NCBI GenBank assembly: GCA_030584065.1
Contig: CP129489.1
Span: forward strand, 3,698,235 to 3,762,234
Source of the DNA: Flavobacteriales bacterium
GTDB taxonomy: Bacteria; Bacteroidota; Bacteroidia; Flavobacteriales_F; PHOS-HE28
DNA: 64,000 nt
Reading direction: 5' to 3'
The notes under the pieces were generated by a model. That model had not been told where the DNA came from. It worked only from the letters and a program-made list of their open reading frames with translations, and did not search any database. Both the position numbers and the translations under genes were made by a program. Below are positions 19,083 through 26,989 of this stretch, piece by piece; position 1 is the first letter of the stretch; each line of letters begins with the position of its first letter.

Positions 19083-19664
19083 TTACAGGCTCTTCACGTG
19101 CTTGTCCAACTCCTGGTGCAGTGCCATGCCGCGCAGGTTCTTGGCGATGATGATGCCGTTCGGGTCCACCAGGAAGCTCATGGGGATGGAGCTCACGCCG
19201 TAGAGCTGGGCGCCCTGCGATTGCCAGAACTTGAGGTCGCTCACGTGGTACTTCCAGGCCAGGTTGTCCTGGGCAATGGCCTGCTTCCACTGCTCGCGGC
19301 TGCGGTCCAGGCTCACGCTGTACACCTCGAAGCCCTTGGCATCGGCGAACTTGGCCTTGCTGTACTTCTGGTAGGCGGCCACCACGTTGGGGTTCTCCAT
19401 GCGGCAGGGGCGGCACCAGCTGGCCCAGAAGTCGATGAGCACGTACTTGCCCTTCAGCTCGGAGAGCTTCAGCACCTTGGTGCTGTCGGGATTGAGGAAG
19501 GCCAGCTCGGGCGCCTTGTCGCCGATGCTGGTGCCCACTTTGGCCTTGCCCGATTGCGGGGCTTCGGAGGCCTGGTTCCGGGCGGTGAAGCCATAGACGG
19601 CCAGCAGGGCCACAGCGGCAATGGTGAGGATGCGCATCTTGGACATGAGCGTACGGGGATTCAT
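19083..19664 (-). CDS. membrane-anchored or periplasmic thioredoxin-like protein (TlpA/ResA type)
   Basis: 193 residues. The N-terminal hydrophobic helix (about 10-26) is a signal peptide or anchor. The thioredoxin fold begins at GDKAPELAFLNPD. The redox site FWASWCRPCRMENP has Cys84 and Cys87, and a cis-Pro region is seen in VSSIPMSFLVDPNGIII. Such proteins reduce disulfides in the periplasm, for example in cytochrome c maturation; the partner is unknown. The start at 19664 is supported by a -7 box (TACCTTCG) that ends 4 bases before it; an internal ATG at 19646 is possible. Confidence 0.85.
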   Translation of the reverse strand: MNPRTLMSKMRILTIAAVALLAVYGFTARNQASEAPQSGKAKVGTSIGDKAPELAFLNPDSTKVLKLSELKGKYVLIDFWASWCRPCRMENPNVVAAYQKYSKAKFADAKGFEVYSVSLDRSREQWKQAIAQDNLAWKYHVSDLKFWQSQGAQLYGVSSIPMSFLVDPNGIIIAKNLRGMALHQELDKHVKSL

Positions 19665-19668
19665 GCGG

Positions 19669-19676
19669 CGAAGGTA
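19669..19676 (-). promoter_or_regulatory. candidate -7 box (TACCTTCG) for the thioredoxin-like gene
   Basis: Minus-strand TACCTTCG lies 4 bases before the ATG, giving an almost leaderless transcript. The same word stands at the same distance ahead of the UvrD-type helicase. Confidence 0.4.
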
Positions 19677-19734
19677 GGCGGATGGTTGGGCCGGCTCTTC
19701 AGCCAAAGTCGTGCCGGAGGAGGGAAGGCCATTA

Positions 19735-19760
19735 CCCGGGCTGCGACCCTGCAGCCGGGG
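19735..19760 (-). terminator. possible hairpin after murA
   Basis: GGCTGC and GCAGCC pair around a 6-base loop, with further C/G pairs outside a mismatch. It starts 22 bases past the murA stop on the minus strand. Confidence 0.35.
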
Positions 19761-19782
19761 GGCCGGGCCGCCGGCTCCGTGC

Positions 19783-21087
19783 TCACACCACCTCGATCTT
19801 GGCGCCGATGGCGTTCAGCCGGCCCTCGATGTCCTGGTAGCCGCGGCGGATCTGCTCGATGTTGTCGATGGTGCTGGTGCCTTCGGCGCTGAGCGCGGCG
19901 ATGAGCAGCGAGACCCCGGCCCGGATGTCGGGACTGGTCATGCGGATGGCGCGCAACGGGATCTGGAAATCGTGGCCGATGACCAGCGCGCGGTGCGGGT
20001 CGCACAGCGTGATCTGGGCCCCCATCTCGATGAGCTTGTCCGTGAAGAACAGGCGGCTCTCGAACATCTTCTGGTGGATGAGCACGCTTCCCTTGGCCTG
20101 GGTGGCGGTGACGAGCACGATGCTGAGCAGGTCGGGGGTGAAGCCCGGCCACGGCGCATCGGCGATGATCATGTTGCTGCCGTCGATGAAGCGGGTGATG
20201 GTGTAGTGCTCCTGGGCCGGGATGTAGATATCGTCGCCCTTGCGCACCACCACGATGCCCAGGCGGCGGAAGACATCGGGGATGATGCCCAGGTGGTCGT
20301 ACCCGGTGTCCTTGATGGTGATCTCGCTCCGTGTCATGGCCGCGAGCCCGATGAAGGAGCCGATCTCGATCATGTCCGGCAGCATGCGGTGCTCGGTGCC
20401 GCCCAGTTCCCGCACGCCATCGATGCGCAGCAGGTTGCTGCCGATGCCCTCGATGCGGGCGCCCATGCGGACGAGCATATGGCACAGTTGCTGGATGTAG
20501 GGCTCGCAGGCGGCGTTGAAGATGGTGGTGCGCCCCTGGGCGAGCACGGCGGCCATGATGATGTTGGCCGTGCCGGTCACGCTGGCCTCATCGAGCAGCA
20601 TGTAGCAGCCTTTGAGCTGCTTGGCCTCGGCGCGGTAGAAGCCCTCCTTCGCATCGTACCGGATCTCGGCGCCCAGCCGCTCGAAGCCCGTGAAGTGCGT
20701 ATCCATCCGGCGCCGCCCGATCTTGTCGCCGCCCGGGCTGGGGATGTAGCCGCGTCCGAAGCGCGCCAAGGCCGGACCGGCCACCATCACGCTGCCGCGC
20801 AGGCTGCCCCCCATGCGCTTGTACTCCGGATCGAGGAAGAACTCCAGGTTCACCGACTTCGCCTGGAACCGGTAGCTGCCCGGAGCGAGCTTCTCCACGG
20901 ATACGCCCATGGCGCGCAGCAGCTCGATGAGCTTGTTCACATCCACGATGTCGGGGATGTTGTGGATGGTCATGGGCTCGCTGGTGAGGAGCACCGCGCA
21001 GAGGATCTGCAGGGCTTCGTTCTTGGCGCCCTGCGGCACCAGTTCGCCCTTCAGCCGTCGGCCGCCCTCGATTCGGAAGCTGTGCAT
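19783..21087 (-). CDS. murA: UDP-N-acetylglucosamine 1-carboxyvinyltransferase, Asp active-site variant
   Basis: 434 residues, the normal length. Cytoplasmic enzyme for the first committed step of peptidoglycan synthesis: enolpyruvyl transfer from PEP to UDP-GlcNAc. GAKNEALQ at 20-27 has the catalytic Lys22-Asn23 pair. The active-site loop reads FGRGYIPSPGGDKIGRRR, with Asp121 in the place of E. coli Cys115. That Cys is the target of fosfomycin, and Cys-to-Asp enzymes are known to be active but resistant. It lies 138 bases downstream of a DUF4290 gene, a pairing common in Bacteroidetes, and probably shares its promoter. Confidence 0.96.
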   Translation of the reverse strand: MHSFRIEGGRRLKGELVPQGAKNEALQILCAVLLTSEPMTIHNIPDIVDVNKLIELLRAMGVSVEKLAPGSYRFQAKSVNLEFFLDPEYKRMGGSLRGSVMVAGPALARFGRGYIPSPGGDKIGRRRMDTHFTGFERLGAEIRYDAKEGFYRAEAKQLKGCYMLLDEASVTGTANIIMAAVLAQGRTTIFNAACEPYIQQLCHMLVRMGARIEGIGSNLLRIDGVRELGGTEHRMLPDMIEIGSFIGLAAMTRSEITIKDTGYDHLGIIPDVFRRLGIVVVRKGDDIYIPAQEHYTITRFIDGSNMIIADAPWPGFTPDLLSIVLVTATQAKGSVLIHQKMFESRLFFTDKLIEMGAQITLCDPHRALVIGHDFQIPLRAIRMTSPDIRAGVSLLIAALSAEGTSTIDNIEQIRRGYQDIEGRLNAIGAKIEVV

Positions 21088-21225
21088 GGTGATGCGTGTT
21101 GCCGCGAAGCAACAACGCCTGCCCGGGGCTCCGCGGTGCGCTGCTGCCGCGGTACTAACAGCACGGTGTGGCTCCCCGCCGTTGCAGGCGGCCGGCCGTG
21201 CGCTTCAGCGCAACCCGCCCCGGCC

Positions 21226-21885
21226 TCAGAAACGGTTCTTCCGGCGGTTGCGGTGCCGCTTCTTGCCGCCCTGACGCTTGCGCGTATCCACCTCGTTGCG
21301 CGGACCGCTCTGCTGTGCGCGGAGCAGGTCGGCGGTCTGGGCCAGCTGGGCGTCCGGGGCAGGGCGCACCTTCCCCGCGCTCAGGTCGCTCAGGTCCTTC
21401 AGGATAACGCCATCGGGCACCGTGTCACGGTTCCAGGCCAGGAACTGCCGCTTCATCAGGTTGGCGATCAGCAGCGCATAGGCATCGCGCTTCTCGCCGG
21501 GCTCCATGGCCGCGCATTGCGCTGCCATGCGCTGCACCATCTTGCCGTAGTGCCCGAATTTGATCTCCGACTGCGGGTAGGGCACGCGCTCGGGCTTGCT
21601 GTCGAGCTCCTCGGGCGTGGGCTTGGGGTACGGGGCGTCCACATCCAGCTTGAACTCGCTCATGATGTGGAGGTGGTCCCACAGCGTTCGCTCGAAGGTG
21701 TCGCTGTTGCGCAGCTGCGGGTTCAGCCGGGCGATGACCTGGATGATGGCTTTGGCCGCGCGCGTGCGCTGCTCGCGGTCCTCCAGGTCCATGCAATGCT
21801 GCACCATGCGCTGCACGTTGCGGCCGTACTCGGGGATGATCAGCCGCGGGCGCTGCGTGTTGTAGTCGAACGGGATGCTGCTCAT
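21226..21885 (-). CDS. DUF4290 family protein
   Basis: 219 residues, predicted soluble and mostly helical. It opens with FDYNTQRPRLIIPEYGRNVQRMV and has IKFGHYGKMVQRMAAQCAAM, typical of DUF4290. The C-terminus (last ~20 residues, KRQGGKKRHRNRRKNRF) is a strongly basic tail that could bind RNA or DNA (inference). Function unknown. The conserved position just upstream of murA suggests a link to cell-wall synthesis or growth, but this is only context. A TACTTTCG box lies 63 bases upstream. Confidence 0.85.
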   Translation of the reverse strand: MSSIPFDYNTQRPRLIIPEYGRNVQRMVQHCMDLEDREQRTRAAKAIIQVIARLNPQLRNSDTFERTLWDHLHIMSEFKLDVDAPYPKPTPEELDSKPERVPYPQSEIKFGHYGKMVQRMAAQCAAMEPGEKRDAYALLIANLMKRQFLAWNRDTVPDGVILKDLSDLSAGKVRPAPDAQLAQTADLLRAQQSGPRNEVDTRKRQGGKKRHRNRRKNRF

Positions 21886-21947
21886 CGGGGAGCGGTTCAG
21901 GGATCGGGAGCGGGCGCCACGGCAGCAAGCCGGCGGCAGCCGAGGGG

Positions 21948-21955
21948 CGAAAGTA
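21948..21955 (-). promoter_or_regulatory. candidate -7 box (TACTTTCG) for DUF4290-murA
   Basis: Minus-strand TACTTTCG, identical to the box ahead of rpsL, about 63 bases before the DUF4290 ATG. It is divergent to the box at 21992-21999, with 36 bases between. Confidence 0.4.
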
Positions 21956-21991
21956 GGAAAGCCGCCGCAGCGGCTGCCGCCCGGCCCCGGC

Positions 21992-21999
21992 TACTTTTG
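21992..21999 (+). promoter_or_regulatory. candidate -7 box (TACTTTTG) for the rhamnosyltransferase-like gene
   Basis: Exact match to TAnnTTTG, 6 bases before the ATG at 22006. No TTTG element is seen 17-21 bases upstream, where the sequence is pure GC. Confidence 0.4.
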
Positions 22000-22005
22000 G
22001 CCGCC

Positions 22006-22842
22006 ATGCGGCCCCAGGTCTTCATCAACACCCGCTTCAACATCGTGCTGAAGGAGGCCATCGAGCGGGTGGACAAGGCCGGCGCGCCCACTGGCACCGA
22101 GGCCTGGCTGCAGCGCCGGTTCGACCTCTTCGAGAGCACCTGCCTGCCCAGCCTGATGGCGCAGACCGACCCGGACTTCACCTGGCTCGTGTTCTTCAGC
22201 CACCGTACGCCACAGCCCTTCCTGACGCGCATCGCGGAGATCCAGCGCCGCTTCCCGGCCTTCACGCCGTGCTTCCTGCAGGATGGCGAACTGCAGGTGC
22301 GGCGCTACCGCCAGGAGGTCCGCCAGCGGCTAGGCCCCTCCGACACCCACGTCATCACCGGCCGCATCGACAACGACGACGCCTTCCACCGCACCTATGT
22401 AGAGCGCCTGCGTTCGGAGTTCCATGGACAGGAGGATGAGATCATCAACTTCCTCAACGGTATCCAGTACGACATGGACCGCGGCGTGGCCGTCGACCTG
22501 CGCAAGCCGAGCAATCCGTTCATCGCGCGGATCGAGCGGGTGAAGGAGGGGGCGCTGAAGACCGTGCTCGATGTGATGCACCATCAGGCCCAGGATACGG
22601 GCCTGCTCCGCGATGTGGAGAACAGGGAGCCGCTCTGGCTTCAGCTGATCCACGGCGGCAATGTGCTCAATCGCCTGGCCAGCGGGCGTGTGCGCTTCGG
22701 CATCGACCTGAACCTGGAATTCGGGCTCGTCGGGGCGCTGCGCTTCAATCGCATGGCGGCGGTGCGCGTGGCCGCGGAGCACCTCATCGGCCGCCCGCTG
22801 TCCCGCGCCCGGTCCCTCTGGCGCAGGGCCATCGGCCGCTGA
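22006..22842 (+). CDS. putative rhamnosyltransferase-family glycosyltransferase
   Basis: 278 residues, soluble. Matches the pattern of the putative rhamnosyl transferase family: FINTRFNIVLKE start, then W...R..LFE..CLPSL..QT..DFTWLVFFS, then VITGRIDNDDAF around residue 115-125, where the acidic cluster is the likely metal/nucleotide-sugar site. No signal peptide or membrane span, so it should act in the cytoplasm on a lipid-linked or nucleotide precursor. The frame is open for over 2 kb upstream but that part is antisense to murA and DUF4290. It stands alone, convergent with the helicase gene (5 bases between stops). Donor and acceptor are unknown. Confidence 0.75.
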   Translation: MRPQVFINTRFNIVLKEAIERVDKAGAPTGTEAWLQRRFDLFESTCLPSLMAQTDPDFTWLVFFSHRTPQPFLTRIAEIQRRFPAFTPCFLQDGELQVRRYRQEVRQRLGPSDTHVITGRIDNDDAFHRTYVERLRSEFHGQEDEIINFLNGIQYDMDRGVAVDLRKPSNPFIARIERVKEGALKTVLDVMHHQAQDTGLLRDVENREPLWLQLIHGGNVLNRLASGRVRFGIDLNLEFGLVGALRFNRMAAVRVAAEHLIGRPLSRARSLWRRAIGR

Positions 22843-22847
22843 CCGCC

Positions 22848-25265
22848 TCAGCCTTCCACCACCGTCAGCTTCGCGAAGCGCAGCAGCAGTTGCTTCTGCC
22901 CGGCGCTGGGGAAGAAGACCGTGGCCTTGAGGTCGGGCGGGGTGCCTTCCACCTTCAGCACCTTGCCCTTGCCGAAGCGCTCGTGCTCCACGGTCTGGCC
23001 CTCGGCGATCTCGGTGGCCATGGCGCCCAGGGTGCTGGTGGCCTGCAGGGGCGTGCCGCTGGCGCTGATGCGCTTCAGGTTCTTGCGTTCCGGTTCGGTG
23101 GAGGTTGGTGTGCGCGCGGGCGGCGTTGGCTTGGCATAGGGGGCCGCCTTCGCGATGCCGGGTGCGCTGCGTTCGCGGCCATACACCGGTTTGGATGAAT
23201 GCTCGTCGCTGGCGCGGTCGCTCCCTGCCGCCTTGCGTGCCCATGGAGGTGTATTGCGGTCGAAGCCGCCGAAGAGCGCGGGCCGTTCGGCCTGCCGCGG
23301 CATCTCCAGGTACTTCGGGTCGATCTCGTCGATGAAGCGGCTGGGCTCGCTGGCGGTGAGGTTGCCCCATTTGTAGCGGCTCATGGCGTAGCTCAGCGTG
23401 CAGCGCTTCTCGGCACGCGTCAAGGCCACATAGAACAGGCGGCGCTCCTCTTCCAGGTCGGCGCGGCTCTGCACGCTCATCATGTTCGGGAAGAGCTCTT
23501 CTTCGAGGCCCACCACGTGCACGTAGGGGAACTCCAGGCCCTTCGCCGCGTGTATGGTCATCAGGCTCACGCGGTCGTTGTCGTTGGGGTCGTCATTGTC
23601 GGCGTCCGTGAGCAGCGCCACGTCGATGAGGAAGTCGCTCAGCGTGCGCGGCACGTCGATGCCCTCGGCCTGTGCATCGCTGAACTCCTTCATGCCGGCG
23701 AGCAGCTCCTGGATGTTCTCGTAGCGGCTCACGCCCTCGGGCGTCTTGTCGGCGAAGAGCTCCTTCAGGATGCCCGTGCGCCGCGCGATCTCCTCGCCCA
23801 GCACCGCAGCGCTGTGCGTGGCCAGCTGAGACTGGAAGGCCTGGATCATCAGCACGAAATCGGCCAGGGCCTTGCGCGTGCCGCCGTGGAAGTCGAGTTC
23901 CTGCAGGTGGTTCAGGATCACGTCCCAGACGGGCATCTGCCGCTCGGCCGAGGCCACCAGCAGCTTATCCACCGTGGTCTGACCGATGCCGCGCGTCGGG
24001 TAGTTGATCACGCGCTTCAGGGCCTCCTCATCGCGCGGGTTGCACACCAGGCGGAAGTAGCTGATCAGGTCCTTGATCTCCTTGCGCTGGTAGAAGCTGA
24101 GGCCGCCGTAGATGCGGTAGGGGATGTTGAGCTTGCGCAGCGCCTCCTCCATGCTGCGGCTCTGCGCGTTGGTGCGGTACAGGATGGCGAAGCCCTTGTT
24201 CGGCACCTGGTTCTGCATCTTGGTCTCGAAGATGCTGTGGGCCACGAAGGCGCCCTCCTCATTGTCGCTGAGGGCGCGGTGCACGCGGATCTTCTCGCCC
24301 TCGCTGTTGTCGGTCCAGATGGTCTTCTTGATCTGGTCCTTGTTCTTCTCGATGAGCGAATTGGCCGCGCCCACGATGGTCTTCGTGCTGCGGTAGTTCT
24401 GCTCGAGCTTGAAGAGCTTGTGGTCGGCGTAATCGCTGCGGAAGTTGAGGATGTTCTGGATGTTGGCGCCGCGGAAGGCGTAGATGCTCTGGCTGTCGTC
24501 GCCCACCACGGTGAGGTTCTCGTGGCGCGCGGCCAGCGTCTTCACGATCTGGTACTGCACCAGGTTCGTGTCCTGGTACTCGTCCACCAGGATGTACTGG
24601 AAGCGGCTCTGGTACTTCACCATCGCGTCCGGGTGGTCGCGGAACAGCAGGGCGGTGTTGTAGAGCAGGTCATCGAAGTCCATGGCGCCCGCACGGAAGC
24701 ACTTCTCCGCATAGGCCTTGTAGATCTCGCCGATCTTCTCGCGGCCCACGGCGGCATCGCCGGCCATCAGCTCGCCGTTGGCCAGGTACTCCAACGGCCC
24801 GATGAGGTTGTTCTTCGCGATGCTGATGCGCGCATGCACCTGATTGGGCTTGTACAGCTTGTCATCGAGCTGCCACTCCTTCAGGATCGACTTGATCACG
24901 CTGCGGCTGTCGTCGGTGTCGTAGATCGTGAAGTCCTTCGGGTAGCCCAGCTTGTCGGCTTCGGCGCGGAGTATGCGGCTGAACACGCTGTGGAAAGTGC
25001 CCATCCACAGGTTGCGCGCCTCGGTGCTGCCCTGTGCGCCCAGGATCTTCGCGATCCGCTCCTTCATCTCGCGCGCCGCCTTGTTGGTGAAGGTGAGGGC
25101 GAGGATGCGGAAGGGGTCCACGCCCTTGGCCGCCATCAGGTGGGCGATGCGCACGGTGAGCACGCGCGTCTTGCCGCTGCCCGCGCCGGCGATCACCATC
25201 ATGGGGCCTTCGGTGGCCTCCACGGCGGCGCGCTGCGCGGGGTTCAGGCCGTCGAGGTAATTCAT
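22848..25265 (-). CDS. UvrD/PcrA-type DNA helicase (superfamily 1)
   Basis: 805 residues. Walker A AGAGSGKT at 26-33, VDEYQDTN (motif II), GDDSQSIYAFRGA (motif III), LEQNYRST (motif IV), TIHAAKGLEFPYVHVVG and VALTRAEKRCTLSYA (motifs V-VI). The C-terminal ~60 residues (VEHERFGKGKVLKVEG ... LLLRFAKLTVVEG) are the Tudor-like end found in PcrA, which contacts RNA polymerase. Role: 3'-5' unwinding in repair and transcription-replication conflicts. The start MNYLDGLNPAQRAAVEA at 25265 is the family start and lies just after a TACCTTCG box; an upstream start would run into the neighbouring gene. Confidence 0.95.
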   Translation of the reverse strand: MNYLDGLNPAQRAAVEATEGPMMVIAGAGSGKTRVLTVRIAHLMAAKGVDPFRILALTFTNKAAREMKERIAKILGAQGSTEARNLWMGTFHSVFSRILRAEADKLGYPKDFTIYDTDDSRSVIKSILKEWQLDDKLYKPNQVHARISIAKNNLIGPLEYLANGELMAGDAAVGREKIGEIYKAYAEKCFRAGAMDFDDLLYNTALLFRDHPDAMVKYQSRFQYILVDEYQDTNLVQYQIVKTLAARHENLTVVGDDSQSIYAFRGANIQNILNFRSDYADHKLFKLEQNYRSTKTIVGAANSLIEKNKDQIKKTIWTDNSEGEKIRVHRALSDNEEGAFVAHSIFETKMQNQVPNKGFAILYRTNAQSRSMEEALRKLNIPYRIYGGLSFYQRKEIKDLISYFRLVCNPRDEEALKRVINYPTRGIGQTTVDKLLVASAERQMPVWDVILNHLQELDFHGGTRKALADFVLMIQAFQSQLATHSAAVLGEEIARRTGILKELFADKTPEGVSRYENIQELLAGMKEFSDAQAEGIDVPRTLSDFLIDVALLTDADNDDPNDNDRVSLMTIHAAKGLEFPYVHVVGLEEELFPNMMSVQSRADLEEERRLFYVALTRAEKRCTLSYAMSRYKWGNLTASEPSRFIDEIDPKYLEMPRQAERPALFGGFDRNTPPWARKAAGSDRASDEHSSKPVYGRERSAPGIAKAAPYAKPTPPARTPTSTEPERKNLKRISASGTPLQATSTLGAMATEIAEGQTVEHERFGKGKVLKVEGTPPDLKATVFFPSAGQKQLLLRFAKLTVVEG

Positions 25266-25270
25266 CGGGC

Positions 25271-25278
25271 CGAAGGTA
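25271..25278 (-). promoter_or_regulatory. candidate -7 box (TACCTTCG) for the helicase
   Basis: Minus strand, 5 bases before the chosen ATG. It is identical in sequence and spacing type to the box before the thioredoxin-like gene. Confidence 0.4.
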
Positions 25279-25321
25279 GGATCGCGCGGGAGGCCCCGGC
25301 CGGCCGTTTTCTCCACAGCGC

Positions 25322-26989
25322 TCACCTCCGCTCGGGCAGCGCCATCAGGTGCGCATAGAGCCCCTTCAGCACCGGGTGCAGCACCAGCGCGTAAAGCGCC
25401 ACGCCTCCCCAGAGGGCCGCCATCATCGTGCGGTGGATGCGCTGCTGCAGTGCGGTGAGCGCGGCGTTGAGCGCAGGCAGCCGGGGGTCGTCCGGGTCGG
25501 ACAGGGCGATCTCGCTGATGGCAGCGCTCAGTCGATCCCTGCCGAAGACGTCGAATCCCTCATGCAGCAGCAGCAGCGTGAAGAGGGCGAAGAAGGGGAG
25601 CACGGCGCTCGCCAGTACGGTCATCACCGCGCGGCGCGTGCTGTAGGCACGCAGCCGCCGCACGGTGGCGAGCTGCGCGATCATCGCGGCCATCAGCAGC
25701 CAGTGGCCGTACGCCATGATGTCGTCATCGCTCCACGGGAGCACATCGCGCTCCACGATGAGCGCGAAGACCAGGAGCAGCACGGGGGTGAGCGCCCCTG
25801 TGATCACGGCGATGAGGAAGGGCTGCCAGTAGAGGCTCTTGAATGCCGTGAGCAGGATCGCCAGGGCCAGCGAAAGCAGCGCGATGGCATGGAAGAAGCC
25901 CTCCTCGTCCCAGAAGAAATAGCGCATCTCCTTGGCGCGGGCGATCCGCTCGAGCTGCAGCCGCGCCAGCCGCAGCTGGGCGGAGCTGCGCACACGGCGG
26001 TCGAATTCGCGCTGCACCCCTTCGGCGCCGATGAGCCGGACGCCGCCGTGGTACTTGCGCGCTATGGCCAGTGCCCGGGTCACGGCCGCGGTATCCATGG
26101 GCGCTCCGGCGGCCGTGCGCTGCAGGTAGCGCTGCTCCAGCACGCTGTCGGCCAGGTAGGGCAGCGTGCTGCCAGCCGGCGTGTACCAGCCGTGATGGAT
26201 ATAGAGCAGCGGGCGGCTGCGCTCGATGGAATCGGCCTTGGCCAGATAGAGCCGTGCGGTATCCGGCGCATAGCCGTTTCGGTCGATACTGTCCATGGCG
26301 TAGGCGGCCCGGCTCAGGTAGCCCTCGTAGATGTCATGCAGCTCGGGCACCTCGGAGGTTCGGGCGCGTTCGGCGGCATCGTGGCGCAGCCCGTACTCCT
26401 GCAGGCTCCTGAAGAAGCGGTGCGAACCCGCGCCCTGGGGTGCCCTGGTGCGGCTGCCGCCTGCGGCAGCCGCCTCCGCGGCGTGCACCTCCGCGAGTTC
26501 AGGCTCCTCCCAATACTCATCGTGGCCGTAGAACCACGGTGCCTGCTCGTTCAGCAGGTCCACTTCGGCGGTGAACTGCGCATCGGGGGTGAGGTGCGCG
26601 GCGCGCTGGGCCACGGTGAACGCCAGGGTGAAGGGGAGGCTGAGGATCAGCAGCAGGCTGGCCCATAGGATGAGGAGTTCCGCCGCATCGCTGATGGCGC
26701 TGTGCCTCCCGAAGCGCTTCTCGGCATTGAATCGGGCAGCCCTGTAAACCCAGAAGGCGGCGTAGGCGGCGGCGGGGACCAGCATGTAGGCGAAGAGCCC
26801 CTCCGGGTTGGGGAAGCGGTGGTGATCCACGCGGATCAGCAGTCCAACGGCGACCGCCGCAGCATTCAGCAGCAGCAGGAACCAGGCGTGCAGGTGGAAG
26901 CGCGTGGCCCACAGCCGCGGATGGTCCTGCAGGAGCCGCAGGTCCCATGACCAGAGCAGGTCGGGCACGAGCTTGCGCAGGGCGTTCAT
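25322..26989 (-). CDS. multi-span membrane protein, likely partner of the ABC ATPase
   Basis: 555 residues. Three N-terminal transmembrane segments (about 31-52, 66-86, 107-130) are followed by a large hydrophilic region (about 135-370) and a hydrophobic C-terminal half with five or six more spans (for example IALLSLALAILLTAF and LLLVFALIVER). No named family is recognised. The start codon overlaps the stop of the ABC ATPase gene as ATGA, so the two are translationally coupled and probably form one transporter or membrane-remodelling complex. The large soluble insert between the two membrane blocks resembles the layout of ABC-2 type permeases with extracytoplasmic domains (inference). Confidence 0.75.
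   Translation of the reverse strand: MNALRKLVPDLLWSWDLRLLQDHPRLWATRFHLHAWFLLLLNAAAVAVGLLIRVDHHRFPNPEGLFAYMLVPAAAYAAFWVYRAARFNAEKRFGRHSAISDAAELLILWASLLLILSLPFTLAFTVAQRAAHLTPDAQFTAEVDLLNEQAPWFYGHDEYWEEPELAEVHAAEAAAAGGSRTRAPQGAGSHRFFRSLQEYGLRHDAAERARTSEVPELHDIYEGYLSRAAYAMDSIDRNGYAPDTARLYLAKADSIERSRPLLYIHHGWYTPAGSTLPYLADSVLEQRYLQRTAAGAPMDTAAVTRALAIARKYHGGVRLIGAEGVQREFDRRVRSSAQLRLARLQLERIARAKEMRYFFWDEEGFFHAIALLSLALAILLTAFKSLYWQPFLIAVITGALTPVLLLVFALIVERDVLPWSDDDIMAYGHWLLMAAMIAQLATVRRLRAYSTRRAVMTVLASAVLPFFALFTLLLLHEGFDVFGRDRLSAAISEIALSDPDDPRLPALNAALTALQQRIHRTMMAALWGGVALYALVLHPVLKGLYAHLMALPERR

Noticed and set aside
19711-22005. Long N-terminal extension of the rhamnosyltransferase-like frame
   Set aside because: This part is antisense to murA and DUF4290 and contains no recognisable domain. 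The family start is at 22006.
23199-25358. 719-codon open frame on the plus strand
   Set aside because: Antisense to the helicase gene, whose motifs are all intact.
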